From the NCBI GenBank assembly GCA_964650285.1, contig CAZYSP010000001.1, positions 24,628-88,627 on the forward strand: 64,000 bases of DNA. Reading direction: 5' to 3'. The DNA comes from JACPJP01 sp964650285. Its GTDB lineage: Archaea > Nanobdellota > Nanobdellia > Woesearchaeales > GW2011-AR4. The notes below the pieces were generated by a model. It made no database searches. It worked only from the letters and a program-made list of their open reading frames with translations, and was not told where the DNA came from. Position 1 is the stretch's first letter. Every line of letters starts with the position of its first letter. Below, piece by piece: positions 15,867 to 24,329 of this stretch. The translations under genes were made by a program, and so were the position numbers.

Positions 15867-16886
15867 ATGGTTGTACTTAAGAACTATAAAATTGCGACAA
15901 TAGGATCTCATTCTGCATTGCAAATACTCAAAGGAGCGCATGACGAGGGTTTTTCTACTATAGCGATATGTAAGAAAGGAATGGAAAGGCCATATAAGAG
16001 TTTTAAAGTTGCTGATAAGATAATTTCTGTAGATAATTATAAAGAACTTCTTAAAATACAAAATAAGCTGTTGAAAGAGAATGTGATTTTAATACCGCAT
16101 GCTTCCTTTATTGCTTATATGGGTTATGAAGATGTAGAAAAGCTCAAGGTTCCGTATTATGGAAATAAAAAGATTTTGAGGTGGGAATCTGACAGGAATC
16201 TTGAAAGAAAGTGGCTAAAAGGTGCAGGTTTAAAGCTGCCTAAAATATTCAAGAACCCTAAGCAAATAGACAGGTCTGTAATTGTTAAGTTTCATGGTGC
16301 AAAAGGCGGCAAAGGTTATTTTATTGCAAAGAATTACAATGACTTCAGGAAAAAGATAAAGCCCTATAAGGATGAGAAGGGCTATGTGATACAGGAATAT
16401 ATTTTAGGGGTTCCGTTGTTTATACATTATTTCTATTCTTCATTGACTAATGAGTTAGAGATAATGGGTTTTGATAAAAGGTATGAGAGCAATGTTGACA
16501 GCTTAGGCAGGATTTCAGCAAGAGACCAGTTTGCGCTGGAAAAAGTGGATCCAAGCTATGTTATTGTTGGCAATATACCTGTTGTTGTACGTGAATCTTT
16601 TTTGCCAAGATTAATGGAAATGGGGGAAGCAGTTGTAAAAGAATCAAAGAAAATAACAGAGAAAGGCTTGTTCGGGCCTTTCTGCCTAGAGACTATTTTA
16701 ACTCCAAAAGAAGAGATTATTGTTTTTGAAATCTCTGCAAGAATAGTAGCTGGAACAAATCCTTATGTAGGGGGAAGCCCTTATACCTGGATAAAATACG
16801 ACGAGCCTATGAGCACTGGGAGAAGAATTGCCCGCGAGATTAAAATGGCTATTAAGGGGAATAAGTTGAATAAAGTGTTGGGGTAA
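15867..16886 (+). CDS. purP: PurP-family formate-dependent AICAR ligase, copy 1
   Basis: 339 residues, archaeal PurP (ATP-grasp) fold. Seen: A-T-I-G-S-H-S-A-L-Q-I-L near the start, C-K-K-G, L-I-P-H-A-S-F near 75, K-F-H-G-A-K-G-G-K-G-Y-F near 143-154 (ATP-binding loop), Y-F-Y-S-S-L near 189, G-L-F-G-P-F-C-L-E near 268 and F-E-I-S-A-R-I-V-A-G-T-N near 290. PurP makes FAICAR from AICAR, ATP and formate. A second copy follows at 17131; PurH with the same overall reaction lies at 33192. Confidence 0.93.
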   Translation: MVVLKNYKIATIGSHSALQILKGAHDEGFSTIAICKKGMERPYKSFKVADKIISVDNYKELLKIQNKLLKENVILIPHASFIAYMGYEDVEKLKVPYYGNKKILRWESDRNLERKWLKGAGLKLPKIFKNPKQIDRSVIVKFHGAKGGKGYFIAKNYNDFRKKIKPYKDEKGYVIQEYILGVPLFIHYFYSSLTNELEIMGFDKRYESNVDSLGRISARDQFALEKVDPSYVIVGNIPVVVRESFLPRLMEMGEAVVKESKKITEKGLFGPFCLETILTPKEEIIVFEISARIVAGTNPYVGGSPYTWIKYDEPMSTGRRIAREIKMAIKGNKLNKVLG

Positions 16887-16997
16887 GTACAATAAATAAT
16901 ATTTCAATAAAAGAGTTCCAATAATAAAAATTTCAATAAATAAAAAATACAATAATAAAAAAACAATATCAATAAAAAATAATAAAAAACATCAATA
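16887..16997 (+). other. A-rich spacer before second purP gene
   Basis: CAATAA/AATAAAA-type sequence like that at 3093-3261 and 7049-7209, including the shared word AAACAATATCAATAAAAAAT near 16961. It abuts the repeat element starting at 16998. Confidence 0.5.
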
Positions 16998-17130
16998 GCG
17001 ACGCAAAACCAACGATTATTTAATAATAATATTTCAATGTTAAAAAGATATTATGTATAAAATAAAATAATGAGTTAACAAATAATTGTGAATCATAAGA
17101 TAAAAATTCAATGAATAAAAAATAAATAAA
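16998..17130 (+). repeat. Intergenic repeat element R1, copy A
   Basis: Begins GCGACGCAAAACC, continues with GATTATT and TAATAATAAT words, and contains a nearly invariant block from about 17058 to 17114 (AAAATAAAATAATGAGTTAA, then CAAATAATTGTGAATCATAA, then a GATAAAAATTCAATGA tail). It ends at the ATG of the second purP. Closely similar copies lie at 28901-29019 and 48837-48961, each also ending at a start codon. Confidence 0.7.
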
Positions 17131-18258
17131 ATGATAACATCACAAAAAATAAAACAAATATTGGAAAATTATGATAAAAACAATATAACTATTGGGACTC
17201 TTGGAGGTCATTCTGCTCTTGATATTTGCAGGGGTGCAAAGCTGCATGGCTTTAAGACAGTAGCTGTTTGTCAACGAGGTAGGGAGAAAACATATGAAAA
17301 ATATTACAGGACAAGGGGTGGTAAGGGAATAATTGATGAAATTATTTTGGTTGATAAGTTTAAGGATATTGTCAAAAAGGATGTTCAGAAGAAGTTAAGA
17401 AGCTTGAATACAATTTTTATACACAATAGATATTTCTGGGTTTACTGCAATTTTAAGGAAATTGAGAATAAGTTTTTAGTTCCTATATTTGGTACAAGGG
17501 ACATGGTAAAATTGGAAGAAAGGGATGTTCCAAAAAACCAGTATTATATGCTGCAGAAAGCTGGAATAAGGATTCCGAAAATTTTCAAGAATCCAAAACA
17601 AATAGACAGATTAGTTATTGTAAAAGTAGCAGAAGCTGCCAGAGGTTATGAAAGGGCATTCTTCTTTTGCACTAATTATAAAGGGTATTTAGAAAAATCA
17701 AAAGAACTTTTAGGGAAAAAAATAATAACAAAACAGGCACTTAAAAAAGCTGTTATTGAGGAGTATATTGTAGGAGCCCAGGTTAATTTTAATTATTTTT
17801 ACAGTGCTTTGGATAATGAACTGGAATTAATGGGTACTGATACAAGAAGACAAACAAATTTGGATGGAATTTTAAGGTTACCAGCAACAGAGCAACTGGA
17901 AATTCTGAAATATTTAAAGCCAAAATTGATAGAGACAGGTCATATTGCTGTTACAACAAAAGAGAGTATTTTAGAAAAAATATTTGATATTGGGGAAAAA
18001 TTTGTTGCTGCAACTAAGAAATTGCATCAGCCTGGAATTATAGGACCATTTGCACTGCAAGGTGCTGTAGTTGCAGAGAAAGGCAAGGAAGATATTGTAA
18101 TATTTGATGTTTCTATGAGGATTCCTGGAAGTCCTGGAACTATGTTTACACCGTACTCTGCTTATTTATACCACGAGCCAATTTCATATGGGGAAAGGGT
18201 TGCTATGGAAATAAGAAAAGCAGCAGATGATGATAAATTAGACCTAATATGTACCTAA
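17131..18258 (+). CDS. purP: PurP-family formate-dependent AICAR ligase, copy 2
   Basis: 375 residues, paralogous to the gene just upstream: G-T-L-G-G-H-S-A-L-D-I near 30, V-C-Q-R-G-R near 48, K-I-F-K-N-P-K-Q-I-D-R (identical run in both copies), V-K-V-A-E-A-A-R-G-Y-E-R ATP-binding segment, N-Y-F-Y-S-A-L and G-I-I-G-P-F-A-L-Q near 305. Compared with copy 1 it has an N-terminal extension of about 16 residues and longer inserts near residues 60 and 190. The two may have different activities, as archaeal genomes often hold divergent PurP subtypes. R1 repeat copy A forms its immediate leader. Confidence 0.9.
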   Translation: MITSQKIKQILENYDKNNITIGTLGGHSALDICRGAKLHGFKTVAVCQRGREKTYEKYYRTRGGKGIIDEIILVDKFKDIVKKDVQKKLRSLNTIFIHNRYFWVYCNFKEIENKFLVPIFGTRDMVKLEERDVPKNQYYMLQKAGIRIPKIFKNPKQIDRLVIVKVAEAARGYERAFFFCTNYKGYLEKSKELLGKKIITKQALKKAVIEEYIVGAQVNFNYFYSALDNELELMGTDTRRQTNLDGILRLPATEQLEILKYLKPKLIETGHIAVTTKESILEKIFDIGEKFVAATKKLHQPGIIGPFALQGAVVAEKGKEDIVIFDVSMRIPGSPGTMFTPYSAYLYHEPISYGERVAMEIRKAADDDKLDLICT

Positions 18259-18294
18259 AATGATTAAAGTATGTAAATTAAGTTTTAATATGGC

Positions 18295-18303
18295 TTTATA
18301 TAA
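18295..18303 (+). promoter_or_regulatory. TATA box of guaA
   Basis: TTTATATAA about 40 bases before the guaA ATG (18341), predicting a 5' leader of about 15-20 bases. Confidence 0.5.
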
Positions 18304-18340
18304 TTTAAACCTACGAAATCATTAATATTAAAAATTTAAA

Positions 18341-19876
18341 ATGACTCAGATAATTGTTATTAATTTTGGATCACAAGTAGCACACTTAATAAATAGAAGA
18401 ATCAGGGAATTAGGGGTTTTCTCAGAATTAGTGCCTTACAATATAACTGCTGAAAAAATTAAAAAATTAAAACCAAAAGGGATTATTCTGTCAGGGGGTC
18501 CTGCATCGGTTTATGAAAAAAATTCTCCGCAAATTGATAAAAAAATCTTTTTATTAGGGATTCCTATCCTTGGTATTTGTTATGGCCTGCAACTTATAGG
18601 GAAAAATTATGGAAAAGTCTTGCCTGGGAAATTGAAGGAATACGGTAAAAGGAAATTGAAAGTTAAAAAGCAAGGAAAGTTGTTGAAAAAATTAAACAAA
18701 AAAGAGCAAATTTGGATGTCGCATGGCGACCTAGTTGCTTCATTGCCAAAGGATTTTGAAATTTTAGGAAATACAGATACATGTAAAATAGCGGCTATGG
18801 AAAATAACAAAGCAAAGCTTTATGGCGTTCAGTTTCATCCAGAGGTCGTACATACTCCAAAGGGCATGCAGATTCTGAAAAATTTTGTTTTTGATATTTG
18901 CAAAGCAAAAAAGGACTGGAGTATTGATTTGGCATCAAAACTGATTGGGGATGTTAAAAAAACTGTAGGGGGTAATGCTGTGATAATGGGAACTTCTGGC
19001 GGTGTTGACAGTACTGTTGCAGCTACATTAATTCATAAAGCAATTGGAAAGCGGTTATATTGTGTTTTCATTGATCATGGACTGATAAGAAAAAATGAAG
19101 CGAAAATAGTTATGGATAGGTTCAAAAAATTGAAATTTGAAAATGTGTATTTTGTAGATTCCAGCAGTGTTTTTTTGAATAAATTGAAAGGTGTTGTGGA
19201 TCCTGAGGAAAAGAGAAAGATTATTGGACATACTTTTATTGAGGTTTTTGAAAAAAAGGTTTTGGAACTTGAGAAAAGGCATAAGGACATTAAATTTCTT
19301 GGGCAGGGGACTATTTATCCTGATAGAATTGAATCAGCGCAGCCAAGTAAGGAGGCTTCTAAGATAAAGAGTCATCATAATGTAACTTTACCAAAGAAAA
19401 TGAAGCTAAAAATTATTGAGCCGTTGAAAGATTTGTATAAAGATGAGGTAAGGAAATTAGGCAAGGAACTAAAACTTCCCAGAGAAATTTTATACAGGCA
19501 TCCATTTCCAGGTCCTGGATTGGCAATAAGAATTTTAGGAGATGCAACAAAAGAAAGATTAGAGATTTTAAGAGATGCTGATCATATTTTTATGCAAGAA
19601 TTAAAAAAATCTGGATGTTATGACAAGGTTTGGCAGGCTCTTGCAGCTTTGTTTCCAATAAAGGCAGTTGGTGTAAAAGGAGATGCAAGAACTTATGAGT
19701 ATATAATAAGCTTAAGGGCTGTAACTTCAAAAGATGCAATGACAGCAGACTGGGCAAAACTCCCTAACTCACTTCTAGAAAGAATTTCCTCAAGAATTTT
19801 GAATGAAGTCAAAGGTGTTAATAGAGTTGTTTATGACATTAGTCAGAAGCCACCTGCTACGATTGAGTATGAGTAA
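18341..19876 (+). CDS. guaA: GMP synthase (glutamine-hydrolysing), single-chain
   Basis: 511 residues with both domains in one chain. Class I amidotransferase half (1-185): S-G-G-P near 51, nucleophile Cys80 in G-I-C-Y-G-L, and V-Q-F-H-P-E-V near 166. Synthetase half: PP-loop T-S-G-G-V-D-S-T-V near 217, then the GuaA dimerisation domain with H-P-F-P-G-P-G-L-A near 388 and the C-terminal K-P-P-A-T-I-E-Y-E. Converts XMP to GMP. Many archaea split GuaA into two genes; this is the bacterial-style fused form. Convergent with gcvPB, 8 bases apart. Confidence 0.97.
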   Translation: MTQIIVINFGSQVAHLINRRIRELGVFSELVPYNITAEKIKKLKPKGIILSGGPASVYEKNSPQIDKKIFLLGIPILGICYGLQLIGKNYGKVLPGKLKEYGKRKLKVKKQGKLLKKLNKKEQIWMSHGDLVASLPKDFEILGNTDTCKIAAMENNKAKLYGVQFHPEVVHTPKGMQILKNFVFDICKAKKDWSIDLASKLIGDVKKTVGGNAVIMGTSGGVDSTVAATLIHKAIGKRLYCVFIDHGLIRKNEAKIVMDRFKKLKFENVYFVDSSSVFLNKLKGVVDPEEKRKIIGHTFIEVFEKKVLELEKRHKDIKFLGQGTIYPDRIESAQPSKEASKIKSHHNVTLPKKMKLKIIEPLKDLYKDEVRKLGKELKLPREILYRHPFPGPGLAIRILGDATKERLEILRDADHIFMQELKKSGCYDKVWQALAALFPIKAVGVKGDARTYEYIISLRAVTSKDAMTADWAKLPNSLLERISSRILNEVKGVNRVVYDISQKPPATIEYE

Positions 19877-19884
19877 TAAGAGGT

Positions 19885-21318
19885 TTATTTTTCTTCCCAC
19901 TTCAATATTGGTTTGCGAGCAGCAAGTACTGCATCTAATCTTTTTACAGGGGTTGTGGAAGGGGCGTTTTTTAGTAAATCGGGGTTTTGTTCTGCTTCCT
20001 GCTTTATTTTTATCATTGCTTCTGCAAATTTATCCATGGTTTGTTTTGACTCTGTTTCTGTTGGCTCTATCATTATTGCTCCATGGATAATTAATGGGAA
20101 GTAGATTGTTGGAGCATGAAAGCCGTAGTCCAATAAGCGCTTTGCAATATCTATTGTTGTTATGTTATTTGGCATGTTTTTGTCAGATAATACAAATTCA
20201 TGCTTGCAGATAGTATCGTAGGGAAGATCGTAATGTTTTTTTAGCTTTGACATAAGGTAATTTGCATTCAGTACAGCGTTTTCTGCTACTTGTCTTAGAC
20301 CTTCTGCACCGAGAGATTTAATATATGTATAGGCTTTTACTAAAACATTGAAGTTTCCATAAAAAACCCTAACCTGGCCAATGGAATTTTTTAAATTATA
20401 ATCGAGGTAATAATTATCATTTTTCTTATTAATTAATGGTGTAGGTAAGTAATCTACTAATTCTTTAATGACGCCTACTGGACCTGAGCCTGGACCACCG
20501 CAGCCATGAGGGGTGGAAAAGGTTTTATGCAGATTAAGATGAACAATATCAAAACCCATGTCTGCAATCTTTACAATTCCGAGTATTGCATTAGCATTAG
20601 CGCCATCACAGTAGAATAATGAGCCATTGTCGTGCAGGATTCTTGCTATTTCCAGGATGTTTTTGTCAAATATACCTAAAGTATTTGGGTTTGTTAACAT
20701 TAATCCTGCAACATCCTTAGTCATGTGTTTCTTTAAATCTTCTAAATCAATAATACCTTCATTGTTTGATTTGATTTGTATGGCTTCAAATTCACATAAA
20801 GCTGCAGAAGCAGGATTTGTTCCATGAGCTGAGTCAGGGATTAGAATTTTGTTTCTTTTTTCATTTTTTATTTCAAAATATTTTTTTATGATCATTACTC
20901 CTGTAAGCTCGCCATGTGAGCCAGCTGCTGGTTGTAAAGTAAACCTTTGCATGCCAGTAATTTCGCACAAATCTTTTTCTAATTCATAAATAAGTTGTAA
21001 AGCACCCTGATTTAATTCCGGGGCAAGAGGATGTATCGCAGTAAATCCTGGAAGTTTTGCTATATCCTCATTTATTTTAGGATTGTACTTCATTGTGCAT
21101 GAGCCTAGAGGATAAAATCCATCATCAACTCCAAAATTTCTTTTTGATAATTCTGTATAATGCCTGACTACATCAACTTCAGAAAGTTCTGGAAGCTCTA
21201 ATTCAGTTCTAAGCAAAGATTTTGGTATTAAATCTGCTTTTTCTGGTACATCTAATTCTGGAAGCTCAACTCCTGTTCTTCCTTTTGATGTTTTTTCAAA
21301 AATTAATTTCATTTTCAA
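19885..21318 (-). CDS. gcvPB: Glycine dehydrogenase (decarboxylating) subunit 2
   Basis: 477 residues, the beta half of the split P-protein. PLP motif: H-L-N-L-H-K-T-F-S-T-P-H-G near 270, with Lys as Schiff-base residue, followed by G-C-G-G-P-G-S-G-P-V-G-V. Also G-S-C-T-M-K-Y-N-P-K near 72 and Q-P-A-A-G-S-H-G-E near 129. With GcvPA it decarboxylates glycine and passes the aminomethyl group to lipoylated GcvH. It is the last gene of gcvT-gcvH-gcvPA-gcvPB, after a 110-base A/T spacer that may hold a degenerate R1 repeat. Confidence 0.96.
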   Translation of the reverse strand: MKMKLIFEKTSKGRTGVELPELDVPEKADLIPKSLLRTELELPELSEVDVVRHYTELSKRNFGVDDGFYPLGSCTMKYNPKINEDIAKLPGFTAIHPLAPELNQGALQLIYELEKDLCEITGMQRFTLQPAAGSHGELTGVMIIKKYFEIKNEKRNKILIPDSAHGTNPASAALCEFEAIQIKSNNEGIIDLEDLKKHMTKDVAGLMLTNPNTLGIFDKNILEIARILHDNGSLFYCDGANANAILGIVKIADMGFDIVHLNLHKTFSTPHGCGGPGSGPVGVIKELVDYLPTPLINKKNDNYYLDYNLKNSIGQVRVFYGNFNVLVKAYTYIKSLGAEGLRQVAENAVLNANYLMSKLKKHYDLPYDTICKHEFVLSDKNMPNNITTIDIAKRLLDYGFHAPTIYFPLIIHGAIMIEPTETESKQTMDKFAEAMIKIKQEAEQNPDLLKNAPSTTPVKRLDAVLAARKPILKWEEK

Positions 21319-21428
21319 TAAATTTTATTTTCAATTATTTTGTTTACAATAAATTTTTTAAATTAATCAATAATAATTATTTTTATTTCAATGATTTTTT
21401 TGTATTATATAATTAAATTAATGAAACT
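21319..21428 (-). other. A/T spacer before gcvPB, possible degenerate R1 element
   Basis: On the minus strand the sequence carries ATTATTATTGATTAATTT then TAAACAAAATAATTG and AAAATAAAATTTATTG just before the ATG, resembling the order of words in the R1 repeats (GATTATTGATTAATAATAA, AACAAATAATTGTGAA, ATAAAAATTCAATG). The match is partial. Confidence 0.3.
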
Positions 21429-22751
21429 TTAATCTAACTCATTTGACAAAACCTCAACTAATTTATCAATATCCTCTTTTGAGTGCATCTCAGTAATACA
21501 TACGAGCAAGTGATTTTTTAGTTCTGGATAATATTTTCCCAAATCAAGTCCTGGAACAATATTGTTTTCCTGCATTTTTGAGATTAATTTTTCAATATCA
21601 TTGCATTTTATGACAAATTCATTAAAAAATGGAGAGGTAAAAGGTGCAGCAAAATTATCAATATTTTTTATTTTTTCAAAGGTATAGTGTGCTTTTTGTA
21701 AATTAATGTTTGCTAAAGTTTTTAGCTGCTTGCCCAGCATTGAGAGATAAACTGTTGCAGCAAGAGCCATTAATGCCTGGTTGGTGCATATGTTGGAAGT
21801 TGCTTTTTCTCTTCTGATATGCTGCTCGCGGGCCTGTAAAGTCAATACAAAACCTTTTTTTCCTTCAGTATCATTAGTAATACCGACTATTCTGCCAGGA
21901 ATCTTTCTCGTATGCTCTTCCTTAACAGCCATGAATCCAAAAGCAGGGCCTCCGAAGTTTAATGGAATTCCAAAAGACTGGCCGTCTCCAACAACAATAT
22001 CTGCATTACCAGACTTTGATATTCCAAGAGAAGCAGCTTCAACAATGCAAGTTACTAATAGTGATTTATTTTCATGAGTAATTTTTTCAATCTCATCCAT
22101 GTTTTCTATGCAGCCAAAGAAATTAGGGTTCTGGACAATAACTGCTGAGGTGTTATCATCAATTTCATTTTTTAAATTTTCAATATCTATGATTCCGTTA
22201 TTATAATTAATCTCAACACAATTAATATTATGCATTCTACAGTATGTCTGCACAACTTTTCTGTATTCTGGATGTATTGTTTTTGGAAGGATAATTTTGT
22301 TTTTGTTTGTAATATTATGTGACATAAATACTGCTTCTGCCAGTGCTGTTGAGCCGTCATACATTGATGCGTTTGCAACATCCATTCCTGTAAGTTTACA
22401 AATGTATGTCTGAAATTCAAAAATTGATTGTAATGAGCCCTGGCTTATCTCCGGCTGGTAAGGTGTGTAAGCGGTATAGAATTCTGACCTCGATATTATA
22501 TGGTCAACAACTGCTGGTATAAAATGGTTATAGCAACCAGCCCCTAAGAAATTTTTCATTAATTTGTTTTTTTTGGAAATTTTTTCAGTTTTTTTCCTTA
22601 CCTCAATTTCAGATAATTTAGTTGAGATTTTTAACTGCTCTTTTGATATTAAATTTTTATCAACATCACTGAAAAGGTTTAGAATATTATCTACACCAAT
22701 TTCCTTAAGCATTTCATTTTTTTCTGGTTCTGTGTTTGAGATGTAGTCCAT
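21429..22751 (-). CDS. gcvPA: Glycine dehydrogenase (decarboxylating) subunit 1
   Basis: 440 residues, the alpha half of the split P-protein. Typical runs: F-L-G-A-G-C-Y-N-H-F-I-P near 69-80, F-Y-T-A-Y-T-P-Y-Q-P-E-I-S-Q-G near 92, G-M-D-V-A-N-A-S-M-Y-D-G-S-T-A near 120 and G-I-P-L-N-F-G-G-P-A-F-G-F near 258. It forms a dimer of heterodimers with GcvPB. The ATG overlaps the gcvH stop by one base (TAATG), so translation is coupled. Confidence 0.96.
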   Translation of the reverse strand: MDYISNTEPEKNEMLKEIGVDNILNLFSDVDKNLISKEQLKISTKLSEIEVRKKTEKISKKNKLMKNFLGAGCYNHFIPAVVDHIISRSEFYTAYTPYQPEISQGSLQSIFEFQTYICKLTGMDVANASMYDGSTALAEAVFMSHNITNKNKIILPKTIHPEYRKVVQTYCRMHNINCVEINYNNGIIDIENLKNEIDDNTSAVIVQNPNFFGCIENMDEIEKITHENKSLLVTCIVEAASLGISKSGNADIVVGDGQSFGIPLNFGGPAFGFMAVKEEHTRKIPGRIVGITNDTEGKKGFVLTLQAREQHIRREKATSNICTNQALMALAATVYLSMLGKQLKTLANINLQKAHYTFEKIKNIDNFAAPFTSPFFNEFVIKCNDIEKLISKMQENNIVPGLDLGKYYPELKNHLLVCITEMHSKEDIDKLVEVLSNELD

Positions 22752-23134
22752 TATTCTTTCTCAATTATTTTTGTATATTCTTCAGCAGATATCATGCTGT
22801 TAAGCTCATTTTTGTCTGCAAGCTTTATTTTAAAGAGCCATCCTTTGTTGTATGGATCATTGTTTATTATCTCAGGATGGTCTTTGAGCTGCTCATTTAT
22901 CCTGATTATTTCTCCGGAAACAGGGGCAAATATGTCTGAAACAGACTTAACGGATTCTATTGTGGCAGCTGTTTTATTTTGTGTAACAGTTTTCCCTATT
23001 TCAGGGAGCTCAACAAAAACAATGTCAGTTAAGGCATTTTGTGCAAAATCCGTAATTCCTATTGTGGCTATGTCATTTTCTATTTTTACCCATTCATGCT
23101 CTTTGGTGTATTTCAATTCTTTTGGATTCTCCAT
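22751..23134 (-). CDS. gcvH: Glycine cleavage system H protein
   Basis: 127 residues, full-length H protein. The lipoylation site is Lys63 in I-E-S-V-K-S-V-S; other family runs are Y-T-K-E-H-E-W-V near 9, I-G-I-T-D-F-A-Q near 25 and P-V-S-G-E-I near 72. The lipoyl arm shuttles the aminomethyl group between P, T and L proteins. Genes for lipoyl synthase (27912) and a lipoate/octanoate transferase (29020) are close by. No gcvL (dihydrolipoyl dehydrogenase) lies in the window. Confidence 0.97.
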   Translation of the reverse strand: MENPKELKYTKEHEWVKIENDIATIGITDFAQNALTDIVFVELPEIGKTVTQNKTAATIESVKSVSDIFAPVSGEIIRINEQLKDHPEIINNDPYNKGWLFKIKLADKNELNSMISAEEYTKIIEKE

Positions 23135-23135
23135 T

Positions 23136-24245
23136 TCATTTTCCTCCTTTATACTTGTAAAAAGGCTTTTTTACAATTACAGCATTGTAGAATTTGTCCC
23201 TTATTTTTATAGTTATTTTATTTCCAATTTGAGAATGCTCTTTTTTTATTAATGCCATACCCAATGGTTTTCTAAATGTAGGTGAGAAAGTTCCGGATGT
23301 AACATAACCTATGTTTTTATCATGCACAAAAACTTCGTAATTTGCCCGGGGAATGCCTCTGTCAATCATTTCAAATGCAACAAGTATTTTTTCTGTTCCA
23401 TACTTTATTTGTTTTTCAAGAATTGATTTACTGATAAAATCTTTTTCCAGGTTTACAGCCCAGTCTAAGCCTGATTCAATTGGAGTTATCTTCTCGCTTA
23501 TCTCATGGCTGTAAAGGGGATAACATGCCTCGATCCTTAAGGTGTCTCTGGCGCCTAAACCAATAGGTTTTAATCCCTGGTCTTTTCCTACTTCCATTAA
23601 TGAATTCCACATTTTTTCTGCTTCTTTTGATGAAAAATATAATTCAAAACCATCTTCTGCAGTATAGCCTGTCCTGGAGACTAGTGTTTTTATACCTATA
23701 ATATCTGCTTCAATGAAATGGAATCTTTTAGGAAGTTCTGCAGTGGTTAATTTTTTCAATATTTTTTCAGCCAAAGGTCCCTGAAGGTCCAGCTTTCCGG
23801 TTTTTTCTGATATGTTGCTTATTTCCACATTAAATTTATCTGCATGGCTTTTGATCCAATTAAAATCCTTGTCTATATTGCCTGCATTTACTACAAGCAT
23901 AAACTCATTTTCTTTTAATTGGTAAACAAAAATATCGTCTACAGTTGTGCCATTCTCATAACACATCAAAGAATACATGGCTTGTCCTGGGTATATTTTA
24001 TTAAGATTGCTGACAATAAGCTTCTGGAGGAATGATATTGAATCCGGACCCTGAATAATAAATTCTCCCATGTGGCATACATCAAACAAACCTGCTTTTT
24101 CTCTTGTTGCTGTATGCTCATCCATTACATTTGTGTAATATACAGGCAGGTGCCAGCTGTTAAAAGCTACCATCTTGGCTCCTAACTGCTCGTGCACATG
24201 AGCTAAAGGAGTTTTTTTTAGAGAAATTATGATTATTCCAAACAC
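23136..24245 (-). CDS. gcvT: Aminomethyltransferase (glycine cleavage T protein)
   Basis: 369 residues. T-protein motifs: K-K-T-P-L-A-H-V-H near 10, F-D-V-C-H-M-G-E near 54, D-G-F-E-L-Y near 197, G-L-G-A-R-D-T-L-R-I-E near 226 and G-T-F-S-P-T near 320. Moves the aminomethyl carbon to THF, giving 5,10-methylene-THF. The only canonical start is GTG 24245; the TATA box at 24269-24276 would start the transcript about there, fitting a leaderless GTG start, with the short N-terminal M-F-G-I-I-I-I-S-L extension. Confidence 0.94.
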   Translation of the reverse strand: MFGIIIISLKKTPLAHVHEQLGAKMVAFNSWHLPVYYTNVMDEHTATREKAGLFDVCHMGEFIIQGPDSISFLQKLIVSNLNKIYPGQAMYSLMCYENGTTVDDIFVYQLKENEFMLVVNAGNIDKDFNWIKSHADKFNVEISNISEKTGKLDLQGPLAEKILKKLTTAELPKRFHFIEADIIGIKTLVSRTGYTAEDGFELYFSSKEAEKMWNSLMEVGKDQGLKPIGLGARDTLRIEACYPLYSHEISEKITPIESGLDWAVNLEKDFISKSILEKQIKYGTEKILVAFEMIDRGIPRANYEVFVHDKNIGYVTSGTFSPTFRKPLGMALIKKEHSQIGNKITIKIRDKFYNAVIVKKPFYKYKGGK

Positions 24246-24268
24246 CCCAGCTTTCAGAAAAGAGTTCG

Positions 24269-24276
24269 TTTAAATA
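24269..24276 (-). promoter_or_regulatory. TATA box of the gcv operon
   Basis: TATTTAAA on the minus strand, about 25 bases before the GTG start of gcvT, predicting a leaderless transcript separate from purF upstream. Confidence 0.45.
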
Positions 24277-24329
24277 ATTTTTGAATATTATGATTGTGTT
24301 AAAAATTTCAAGAACAAATATTGTGCTTT

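Noticed and set aside
22187..22420. Minus-strand second-frame ORF inside gcvPA
   Set aside because: Same strand but out of frame within a conserved enzyme; His/Gln-rich noise.
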